A stretch of 11,954 nt of DNA from BJGN01 sp041159865 (GTDB lineage Bacteria; Bacteroidota; Bacteroidia; Chitinophagales; Saprospiraceae): positions 1-11,954 of the forward strand of contig JBEAXK010000020.1 in the NCBI GenBank assembly GCA_041159865.1. Direction: 5' to 3'. The position numbers and the translations under genes were made by a program. A model generated the notes under the pieces. It was not told the DNA's origin, did not search any database, and worked only from the letters and a program-made list of their open reading frames with translations. Shown here piece after piece: positions 5,199 through 11,954 of this stretch. Numbering within the stretch: the first letter of the stretch is position 1; every line of letters begins with the position of its first letter.

Positions 5199-6841
5199 TG
5201 TTTTATATTTAAATATTTTCCTTCAATCGGCATGCGTCTTCCCATGCCAAATGCTTTTGGAGAAATGCGTAAAACGGGTGCTGTCTGGTGTCTTTTGAAT
5301 TCATTTATATTGACCAGTCTCAATATTCTGGCAACTAAAGCTGCATCAAAACCAGCAGCGATTATTTCATCAGGACCCTGATTTTTCTCAATATATAAAT
5401 AAAGAATCTGGTCTAAAATGGCATAGTCAGGGAGACTGTCTGCGTCTTTCTGGCCAGGTCGTAATTCCGCACTTGGAGGTTTAGTTAGGGTATTTACGGG
5501 AATTATTATTTCATCTTTATTGATAAATGCAGCCAGTTCATACACCTCTGTTTTATATAAATCGCCAATGACCGAAAGGCCACCACACATGTCGCCATAT
5601 AAAGTTCCGTAACCCACAGCCATTTCACTTTTATTACTGGTATTGAGTAAAATTGGTCCAAATTTATTGGAAAAGGCCATCAATAAGGTTCCTCTGATTC
5701 TTGCCTGTAAATTTTCTTCTGCCAATCCAAAGGGTAAATCCTTAAAATGGGGTTGTAAATTTTTTAACCAGGTATCGTAAAGGTCATTAATGGGGAAGAT
5801 AGTATGGGAAATGCCCAGGTTTTCAGCTAAAATGCGGGCATCTTCAATAGAATGGTCTGAGGAAAATTCAGAGGGCATTAGGACGACAGAAACATTTTTC
5901 TTTCCAAGGGCTCTGGTTGCCAATACGGCAGTTACGGCTGAATCAATTCCTCCTGAAAGGCCGAGTATCGCTTTTGATAAGCCTAATTTCCCAAAATAAT
6001 CTTTTAACCCTAATAATAAGGCATCGTGGATTAAAGGGTATTTATCTTTCGAAATCTCTTTATTTTGCTCATTTGCGCTGACCTCATTTAAGGAATAGGT
6101 TCTGATACAGTTCTCAAAAAAAGGTAATTCATCAAATATTTTTCCATTTGCTGAAAAAACGAGCGATCCACCGTCAAAAATTAATTCTGTCTGCGCGCCT
6201 ACCTGATTTACATAAAAAAGAGGCAATTTATATCGTAACACATTGGTTCGCAATACATGAATTCTTTCAGGCGCATGATCGTAAGCAAAGGGAGAAGCCG
6301 AAAGATTTATCATGACATCAGGATTTTCCTTCATTAATTCATCCATTGGACAAATCGTGTATAATGGATTTTCATTGCCCACATTCCACATATCTTCGCA
6401 AATGGTCAGAGCGATGCGCACACCTTTAAAAGTGAAGGTGGAAAAATAATCAGCAGGCTGAAAATACCTATATTCATCAAATACGTCGTAAGTTGGTAAA
6501 AGGGCTTTATGTTGAATAAAGGCAACTTTGCCATCGGAAAGAAAATAACCTGAATTATACAGATCCTTCCCCTCAGGTACTGGATTTCGCGTTGGAGAAC
6601 CCACCAGAATACCAATACCGTCTGATAATTTTGCTAATTCCCGAACACATTCATCTGCTTTTTGAATAAAATCTGCAAAATTCAAAAAATCCCTGGGAGG
6701 ATATCCACAAGTGGCCAGTTCAGCAAAACAGATGAGGTCACTGTCTTCAGCTTTTGCAGCGCTTACTGCTTTTTTCATTTTTTCTAAATTACCTGAAAAA
6801 TCTCCAACGTGGTAATTTAATTGCGCAATCGTTATTTTCAT
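5195..6841 (-). CDS. nadE: Glutamine-dependent NAD+ synthetase
   Basis: The 548-residue enzyme converts nicotinate adenine dinucleotide to NAD+ using ATP and ammonia released from glutamine, the last step of NAD synthesis in the cytoplasm. The N-terminal nitrilase-type glutaminase domain (about 1-260) shows the triad E41 (FAELATCGYPPRD), K112 (HKALLP) and C148 (ICEDMW). The C-terminal synthetase domain carries the ATP pyrophosphatase loop LSGGIDSA (295-302), the NTSNKSE segment (400-406) and KTEVYELA (430-437). All are intact. The start is taken at MKITIAQLNYHVGD (ATG 6841) and not at an ATG 27 bases upstream, because the latter overlaps a TAnnTTTG -7 box and homologues start at the beta strand KITIAQ. 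It heads the minus-strand operon and overlaps the 118-aa gene by 4 bp. Confidence 0.95.
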   Translation of the reverse strand: MKITIAQLNYHVGDFSGNLEKMKKAVSAAKAEDSDLICFAELATCGYPPRDFLNFADFIQKADECVRELAKLSDGIGILVGSPTRNPVPEGKDLYNSGYFLSDGKVAFIQHKALLPTYDVFDEYRYFQPADYFSTFTFKGVRIALTICEDMWNVGNENPLYTICPMDELMKENPDVMINLSASPFAYDHAPERIHVLRTNVLRYKLPLFYVNQVGAQTELIFDGGSLVFSANGKIFDELPFFENCIRTYSLNEVSANEQNKEISKDKYPLIHDALLLGLKDYFGKLGLSKAILGLSGGIDSAVTAVLATRALGKKNVSVVLMPSEFSSDHSIEDARILAENLGISHTIFPINDLYDTWLKNLQPHFKDLPFGLAEENLQARIRGTLLMAFSNKFGPILLNTSNKSEMAVGYGTLYGDMCGGLSVIGDLYKTEVYELAAFINKDEIIIPVNTLTKPPSAELRPGQKDADSLPDYAILDQILYLYIEKNQGPDEIIAAGFDAALVARILRLVNINEFKRHQTAPVLRISPKAFGMGRRMPIEGKYLNIKQ

Positions 6842-6857
6842 AAAATTTATTTCAGGA

Positions 6858-6865
6858 CAAAAATA
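6858..6865 (-). promoter_or_regulatory. Candidate -7 box of the nadE operon
   Basis: The minus strand reads TATTTTTG, matching TAnnTTTG, 16 bases before the nadE ATG at 6841. A T-rich stretch (GTTTTTA, 6890-6884) lies where a -33 element would be, but it lacks the expected TTTG. The resulting leader would be very short (about 10 nt), which is common in this phylum. It also argues against translation from the ATG at 6868. Confidence 0.4.
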
Positions 6866-6893
6866 CATTTACTTAGGTCAGAATAAAAACCTA

Positions 6894-6925
6894 TTTGTTC
6901 GGCGTTGATAATTTGCTTATTTTTA
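6894..6925 (+). promoter_or_regulatory. Candidate promoter of dnaX
   Basis: TTTG at 6894-6897 is followed after 20 nt by TATTTTTA (6918-6925), which matches TAnnTTTG at all but the last base, at correct spacing. Transcription would start near 6930-6932, about 15 bases before the ATG at 6946. With the nadE box on the other strand this makes the 104-bp gap a compact divergent promoter region. Confidence 0.4.
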
Positions 6926-6945
6926 CCATCCAAGAAGAAAAAGTT

Positions 6946-8640
6946 ATGAGCGATTTTGTGGTTTCGGCGAGGAAATACAGACCAGCATTGTTTACTGATG
7001 TCGTTGGGCAAGAGCATGTTACCCTTACATTAAAAAATGCACTCCGCAGTAATCAACTTGCACATGCTTTTTTATTTTGTGGTCCCAGAGGCGTTGGAAA
7101 AACTACTTGTGCCCGTATATTGGCGAAAGTTATCAATTGTCAACATCCAACAGCCGATCACGAACCCTGTTTAACCTGTTCTTCTTGTCGCTCCTTTGAT
7201 GAAAATGCTTCTTTCAATATCACAGAACTGGATGCTGCGTCTAACAATACGGTGGAGCATATCAGAAGTTTAATTGATCAGGTAAGGTTTCAGCCTCAGC
7301 AAGGTAAATATAAGGTATTTATCATCGATGAGGTGCACATGCTTTCTTCTTCGGCGTTTAATGCATTTTTGAAAACCCTGGAGGAACCACCTGCGCATGC
7401 CATTTTTATACTGGCAACTACGGAGAAGCATAAAATTTTGCCAACGATTATTTCAAGATGTCAGATATATGAATTTCGACGAATTCAGCCTATTTCAATT
7501 GTTCCACATCTGAAAGCCATTTGTCAGAAAGAATCGATAATCGCCGATGAGGAAGCCCTTCATATCATAGCGCAAAAGGCGGATGGAGCGCTTCGGGATG
7601 CCCTTTCTATTTTCGATAGAATGGTTGCTTTTTCTGGAAATGAAATGAAGTATGCCGATGTTATTGAAAATCTTAATGTTCTCGATTTCGATTATTATTT
7701 TCAAATGGTAGATTATTTTTTAGCCGAAGACAGGCTGAATATTCTTCTTCTTTTTGATGAAATATTGAAAAAGGGCTTCGATGAAGATTTGTTTATCAAT
7801 GGTTTAGCTACTCATGTCCGTAATGTTTTGGTTAGTAAGGATGCTCAAACCTTGCAACTGCTTGAAGCAACGGGTTCACTTAAAGATCGTTACAGGCAAC
7901 AAGCGGCTTTGGCTTCTGCCAGTTTTTTGCTAACCGTATTAAATTTGGCAAACGAATGTGATTTGAATGCCAGGAATGCAAAAAATAAGAGACTTCATGT
8001 CGAAATTTCATTGCTAAAAATGGCTCATTTAAATCGAATTTTAACACTTCCTACGGAAAATACGGCTTTTGCTGAAGAAAAAAAAAAGCCTGAGCCAGTC
8101 GTAAAAGAGGAGGTGGTTGAAAAAATAAGTAAGCCGGAATTCTCGCCTGTTACGCCCAAAGTAAGTATCGCTTTTGAACCCGTTGGTGGAGGTTCATTGC
8201 TGACAAAATTGATGAAGGAAATTAAGGAAGAAGAAAAAAAAGAAACCGAACAGGTAGCTGCCGTTCCTCTGACTCAGGAGACTTTAAATTCATTTTGGGA
8301 AGATTATGTGACAAATATTCAACAGGATTCTGCCCGAAATTTGCTTAAAATGGTATCTCTGGAATGGGAACCTGATCACACCATAAAGGCTGTTGCCTCG
8401 ACAGGTTTACAGGAAAGTGCCATGAAACAGGATAAATTAATGATAGAAAAGTTGCGGGCACATTTCCAAAGGTCAGATCTTGCCTTTCAGGTTGTACTTA
8501 TTAAAATGGAGATATCCGATACGCCCATTGTTTCAAACAGACCTCCTAGTTCCCGGGAAATTTTATCTCGTTTTCATGCAGTTAACCCCGTTATAAAAGA
8601 ATTTGCAGAGCGCCTTTCCCTGCGTTTAGAGGAAGATTAA
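6946..8640 (+). CDS. dnaX: DNA polymerase III subunits gamma and tau
   Basis: The 564-residue product is the clamp-loader motor subunit of the replicative polymerase. It opens with the typical SARKYRPALFTDVVGQEHV (7-25). The AAA+ part has Walker A GPRGVGKTT (46-54), the four zinc ligands C65, C75, C78 and C81, Walker B VFIIDEVH (124-131), sensor 1 ATTE (157-160) and the SRC arginine-finger motif (170-172). Domain III ends near 365. A charged linker rich in lysine, glutamate and proline (about 376-440) leads to a C-terminal tau region (about 440-564) that would contact the polymerase in the family model. The start ATG at 6946 is preferred over a TTG at 6895, since homologues begin just before VSARKYRP and an AAGAAGAAAAAG stretch precedes the ATG. 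A run of ten A (8078-8087) at the start of the linker is a likely frameshift site for a short gamma form. The helicase gene follows after 9 bases. Confidence 0.95.
   Translation: MSDFVVSARKYRPALFTDVVGQEHVTLTLKNALRSNQLAHAFLFCGPRGVGKTTCARILAKVINCQHPTADHEPCLTCSSCRSFDENASFNITELDAASNNTVEHIRSLIDQVRFQPQQGKYKVFIIDEVHMLSSSAFNAFLKTLEEPPAHAIFILATTEKHKILPTIISRCQIYEFRRIQPISIVPHLKAICQKESIIADEEALHIIAQKADGALRDALSIFDRMVAFSGNEMKYADVIENLNVLDFDYYFQMVDYFLAEDRLNILLLFDEILKKGFDEDLFINGLATHVRNVLVSKDAQTLQLLEATGSLKDRYRQQAALASASFLLTVLNLANECDLNARNAKNKRLHVEISLLKMAHLNRILTLPTENTAFAEEKKKPEPVVKEEVVEKISKPEFSPVTPKVSIAFEPVGGGSLLTKLMKEIKEEEKKETEQVAAVPLTQETLNSFWEDYVTNIQQDSARNLLKMVSLEWEPDHTIKAVASTGLQESAMKQDKLMIEKLRAHFQRSDLAFQVVLIKMEISDTPIVSNRPPSSREILSRFHAVNPVIKEFAERLSLRLEED
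8078..8093 (+). promoter_or_regulatory. Candidate programmed slippage site in dnaX (gamma form)
   Basis: Ten A at 8078-8087 followed by G give the in-frame heptamer A AAA AAG (8082-8088), the same as the known Escherichia coli dnaX slippery site. A -1 shift adds one codon, GCC (8088-8090), and then meets TGA (8091-8093), giving a 382-residue product that holds the AAA+ and domain III parts but no tau tail. A shift the other way ends at TAA (8102-8104). No strong upstream Shine-Dalgarno or downstream stem is evident to me, so slippage by RNA polymerase on A10 is at least as likely as ribosomal shifting. Confidence 0.6.
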
Positions 8641-8649
8641 TTTATATAT

Positions 8650-11600
8650 ATGATGTCTCGTCCCGAAGGTCAATCTTATTTTGATTCCGCTTTTCTGCAT
8701 TTAATTAACCATTTAAATACATCTCAAAAAGAGGCTATCTCTGATTTGGATGGTCCAACCCTGGTGCTTGCAGGTCCGGGAACGGGTAAAACACAACTTA
8801 TTGCAGCAAAAGTGGGTAAAATATTGATGGAGTCTGATACCCTTCCCCGAAGTATTCTCTGCCTTACCTTTACAGACGCTGGCGTAAATGCTTTGCGAAA
8901 CAGACTTGTACAATATATCGGTCCTGAAGGACATAAAGTACAGGTACTTACCTTTCATGCATTTTGCAATCAAATTATTCAACAAAACAGATATCATTTT
9001 GGTCAAAATAATCTGGAGCCGATTTCCGATTTAGAGAGGATTGACATAATTAGAATGATTTTAGACCAGCTATCCTGGGATAATCCGCTCAAAAAAGGAT
9101 ATGCCAATGCGCATCAATTTGAGCGAGAACTGCAGTCGCTCATCCAGTGGATGAAAAAGGAGAATTTCAAGTCAGCGAGCCTGTTAGAGAAAATTGATGC
9201 GTATTGTGATCAGATGCCTTCTTTACCTGAATTTAAATATAAACGTAAACAGGGATCCTTTAATGCAGGCGATCTTAAAACAGGGATGTATCAGGATTTT
9301 TTACAAAAATATGCACGCCTGAAAGAAGCCGTAAAACTTTTTGATGTTTATGAAAAGGAGAAATTAATTCGCCATAGATATGATTATGAAGATATGATTC
9401 TATGGGTTTTACGGGCATTTCAGGAAAAACCATACTTTTTGAGTCTTTACCAGGAACAATTTTTATATGTATTACTGGACGAATTTCAAGATACAAACGG
9501 AGCTCAGTTTGAACTGGTCCAGACTCTTTTAAATTATTGGGATACCCCAAATTTATTTATTGTTGGCGATGAAGATCAGTCCATTTATGAATTTCAAGGT
9601 GCAAGAATTAAACATTTACAGGACATAAAAGATAAATATGGGGATGCTTTAAATTTGGTTCAACTCAAAGAAAATTATCGTTCCACCCAAGGTATTTTAA
9701 ATGCTGCCTTTGCATTTATTCAAAGAAATACCCTTCGTTCATCTGTAAAAGAGTCAGAAAAAAATGCCTTAAACCCACTTATAGCTGCTTCTCCCTTACG
9801 CAAAACAGATTCAAAACCAATGGTTGTCGAGTATGGAAGTATTTTCCAGGAGGAAGCAGATTTGGTACATTCTCTTAAAAATTTATTTAAAAACGGGGTG
9901 AACCCGGGTAAGGTTGCCATTCTTTTTAGAAATAACAGACAGGGAGATCAATTGGTGCAATTATTTGAAAAAAACAGCATACCCTATCATACTTCGAGGC
10001 CTATAAATATTCTGAATACGCCTGTCATTTTTAAAATACTTAGAATTCTTCAATATTTAGTTCAGGAATGGAGGGAAACAGACAGTGGGGAGGCCAGTTT
10101 TTTACCTTTACTATATCATTCTCACTGGGAAATAAATATTTCCGATATTGGGAAATTAAATCAATTTAAACTGTCTTCTGACCTCAGCTGGCATAAAATA
10201 ATGACAGATGAATCCATCTGGATTTCTCAGGGGGTAGAAAATACGCAACCCATAAAAAGATTTTACCGATTTATACAGGATGCTTTAAAACAAGGCTACA
10301 ACAAATCCTTACCCGCTTTTTTAGAATTTTTGATTAATAAAAGTGGGCTTTTAAAGGCGACGTTAAAGCAAAAGGACAGAATTATTCAGGTACAAATATT
10401 AAACACCTTCATGCATTTTGGTGAAAAATCGGTAGAAAAGGAGCCGAATATTCATCTGATAGACTGGATATTAATGATTGAACGAATGCAAGACAATCAA
10501 ATTCCAGTTGCTTTGGAAATGCCGCAGGTATCGAACGAAAGTGTTCATCTTTTAACCGCACACAGATCAAAAGGATTAGAATTTGAATATGTATTCATGT
10601 ATGATTGCGTTCAAAATGAATGGGAAGGCAAATCAAATCATACGGGAGTTTTCTCTTTCCCCCCAACGATTCAATTGGAGCCCGAAACGGACGAACTGGA
10701 GGCTTCTCGCCGATTATTTTACGTTGCCATGACCAGAGCTTCTCAATTTTTGCAGATAAGTTACGGGATTGAAAATGCCAGTGGAAAAGAAAGAATGCCA
10801 ACCCTGTTTATCACTGAATTGTTAAGTGATAAATTAGCCGATGTTGAGCGAAGAAGTGTTCAGGAAACCGATATTCAATGGATACAGGAAAATAGACTGA
10901 AACCAACTATTCTACCCCCCTCTTTTAGACCTGACAAAGCTTTTATAGATTACAAACTGGAATCTTTTGTACTGACGGTATCGAGTATGAACAGGTATCT
11001 GAATTGTCCTCTTTCCTTTTTTTACAGGGATATGCTGGGTATTCAATCCAGTAAAAATGCCTCTTCGGTTTATGGGATAGCCATTCATGATGCCATTTTT
11101 GAATGGACGTCGGGCTTAAAATATTCAAAAAACAAAAAGAATGAGGAGAAAAAGCTCGTCGAATTATTTGAAAAGCATTTGAAAAAATCAAAATCCTGGT
11201 TTTCAAAAAATGCCTGGGAGAATTATTTAAAAAGAGGAAGCGCCTGTTTATCTGACTTTGTAGCTACTTGCGACATTGAATTATTGAGTCAGTCAAGACC
11301 TGAATTAATGCTTCAATACATTGACGAAGCTGGATATAAATACAAGGGGGTCATGGATCGAATGGATTATCTAAAGGGTGGAAAGGTTCATTTAATTGAC
11401 TATAAAACAGGGAAACCGAAGCGAAACACCTATCAAAAGCCATCCTGGAAGGGAAATTCACCTTATGGTGGCGTTTATTGGCGGCAACTTGCCTTTTATC
11501 ATCTTTTATTTGAAGGACATAATCAGGATGGATTCACTCTAGCAGAAGCAAAACTGGTATTTTTAGAAGAGGAGATCCAAAATTCTTCGCGCGAAATAAT

Positions 11601-11799
11601 TGTTGGCATGGAATCGGAAGATTTAATTGCCTTTAAAAATTTGATGCGGGAGGTAACTTCTCAAATTCAAGCGCAGGATTTTTACAGAGGATGTGGCAAT
11701 ACCACCTGCGTTTGGTGTAATTACCTTAAAAATGAAATTTTACCGGATCATTTGGAGGATCCTGACCATTTATTTCTTGATGATGGACCGTTTGGGTGA
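8650..11799 (+). CDS. UvrD/RecB-type DNA helicase fused to a PD-(D/E)XK nuclease
   Basis: This 1049-residue protein has a superfamily 1A helicase followed by a RecB-family nuclease. Helicase motifs: Walker A AGPGTGKT (41-48), Ia LCLTFTDAG (70-78), Ib TFHAF (101-105), II LLDEFQDTN (275-283), III VGDEDQSIYEFQGA (305-318), IV ENYRS (341-345), V TAHRSKGLEF (636-645), VI RRLFYVAMTRAS (687-698). Nuclease: H813 in YGIAIHDAIF, D903 in GVMDRMD, D917 and K919 in IDYKTGK, and Q946 with Y950 in RQLAFY. Cysteines C786 (LNCPLSFFY) and C1015, C1020, C1023 (CGNTTCVWC) are placed as in the iron-sulfur staple of AddB-like nucleases. It should unwind and cut DNA ends, as AddAB or AdnAB do, in repair or recombination. 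No second subunit gene is in the window. Two ATGs in tandem (8650, 8653) are possible starts, 9 bases after dnaX. The stop TGA lies within a GGTGATT unit. Confidence 0.92.
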   Translation: MMSRPEGQSYFDSAFLHLINHLNTSQKEAISDLDGPTLVLAGPGTGKTQLIAAKVGKILMESDTLPRSILCLTFTDAGVNALRNRLVQYIGPEGHKVQVLTFHAFCNQIIQQNRYHFGQNNLEPISDLERIDIIRMILDQLSWDNPLKKGYANAHQFERELQSLIQWMKKENFKSASLLEKIDAYCDQMPSLPEFKYKRKQGSFNAGDLKTGMYQDFLQKYARLKEAVKLFDVYEKEKLIRHRYDYEDMILWVLRAFQEKPYFLSLYQEQFLYVLLDEFQDTNGAQFELVQTLLNYWDTPNLFIVGDEDQSIYEFQGARIKHLQDIKDKYGDALNLVQLKENYRSTQGILNAAFAFIQRNTLRSSVKESEKNALNPLIAASPLRKTDSKPMVVEYGSIFQEEADLVHSLKNLFKNGVNPGKVAILFRNNRQGDQLVQLFEKNSIPYHTSRPINILNTPVIFKILRILQYLVQEWRETDSGEASFLPLLYHSHWEINISDIGKLNQFKLSSDLSWHKIMTDESIWISQGVENTQPIKRFYRFIQDALKQGYNKSLPAFLEFLINKSGLLKATLKQKDRIIQVQILNTFMHFGEKSVEKEPNIHLIDWILMIERMQDNQIPVALEMPQVSNESVHLLTAHRSKGLEFEYVFMYDCVQNEWEGKSNHTGVFSFPPTIQLEPETDELEASRRLFYVAMTRASQFLQISYGIENASGKERMPTLFITELLSDKLADVERRSVQETDIQWIQENRLKPTILPPSFRPDKAFIDYKLESFVLTVSSMNRYLNCPLSFFYRDMLGIQSSKNASSVYGIAIHDAIFEWTSGLKYSKNKKNEEKKLVELFEKHLKKSKSWFSKNAWENYLKRGSACLSDFVATCDIELLSQSRPELMLQYIDEAGYKYKGVMDRMDYLKGGKVHLIDYKTGKPKRNTYQKPSWKGNSPYGGVYWRQLAFYHLLFEGHNQDGFTLAEAKLVFLEEEIQNSSREIIVGMESEDLIAFKNLMREVTSQIQAQDFYRGCGNTTCVWCNYLKNEILPDHLEDPDHLFLDDGPFG

Positions 11800-11954
11800 T
11801 TGGTGATTGGTGATTGGTGATTGGTGATTGGTGATTGGTAATTGGTAATTGGTGATTGGTGATTGGTGATTTGGGCTTTGGAGGGAGAGAGGTTCTCTGG
11901 CGGTTGGTCTTTTTTCGAAGGCGTTAGAGGTGATTGGGGATTGGGGATTAGTGA
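11795..11954 (+). repeat. Right heptanucleotide minisatellite with GTTCTCTGGCGGTT core
   Basis: Eleven 7-bp units run in perfect register at 11795-11871 (six GGTGATT, two GGTAATT, three GGTGATT). A spacer follows that carries GTTCTCTGGCGGTT at 11892-11905. Further units lie at 11929-11949 (GGTGATT, GGGGATT, GGGGATT), then AGTGA at the window edge. The order (array, core, array) repeats that of 1228-1396. The first unit overlaps the 3' end of the helicase gene and supplies its stop codon. No gene or terminator is seen in the 155 bases after the stop; the repeat continues past the window. Confidence 0.9.

Noticed and set aside
6842..6868. Nine-residue N-terminal extension of NadE from the ATG at 6868
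   Set aside because: The ATG overlaps a TAnnTTTG promoter box, and the enzyme fold begins at MKITIAQ; the downstream ATG at 6841 is preferred.
6895..6945. Extended DnaX start at TTG 6895
   Set aside because: The extra 17 residues precede the conserved start region, and the TTG falls inside the candidate -33 element; ATG 6946 fits homologues better.

Overview
The window looks like a piece of a Bacteroidota chromosome. The DNA is AT-rich and Shine-Dalgarno sequences are weak or absent. Several genes are preceded by a TAnnTTTG -7 box, the promoter signature of that phylum. Protein sequences (EttA, glutamine-dependent NadE, a DnaX with a glutamate/lysine-rich tail, a UvrD-RecB-nuclease fusion) fit this. 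The phylum is an inference from these features; no ribosomal RNA or other marker gene is present.

Layout. Positions 1-1165 (minus strand) hold the end of a surface-polysaccharide cluster: a UDP-glucuronate 4-epimerase-type SDR enzyme, followed 6 bases downstream by the first 38 codons of a nucleotide-sugar dehydrogenase that runs off the window. Positions 1166-2934 contain no intact gene. They hold a heptanucleotide (GGTGATT-type) minisatellite with an embedded GTTCTCTGGCGGTT core, an orphan terminator-like hairpin, a decayed 5' end of an IS256-type transposase, and about 1 kb of palindrome-bearing repeats (CCCTTCGGG/CCCGAAGGG) in two tandem units of 527 bp. Positions 2935-6841 (minus) are a compact operon: nadE, then an unknown 118-aa protein (4-bp ATGA overlap), ettA (with its own probable promoter) and an unknown 54-aa basic protein. 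A 104-bp divergent promoter region separates nadE from the plus-strand pair dnaX and a 1049-aa helicase-nuclease, which are 9 bases apart. The helicase stop codon lies inside a second heptanucleotide minisatellite that carries the same core as the one on the left and fills the end of the window.

Functionally, the protein-coding part is mostly housekeeping: NAD synthesis, translation control by an ABC-F ATPase, the replicative clamp-loader subunit, and a double-strand-break or recombination-type helicase-nuclease. The items of most interest are an A10 slippery run in dnaX whose slippage in either direction ends quickly at a stop (a likely tau/gamma switch), the two related minisatellite loci, and the repeat block built of two equally long 202-bp inverted-repeat modules. 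I do not see a complete new defence or mobile system here.
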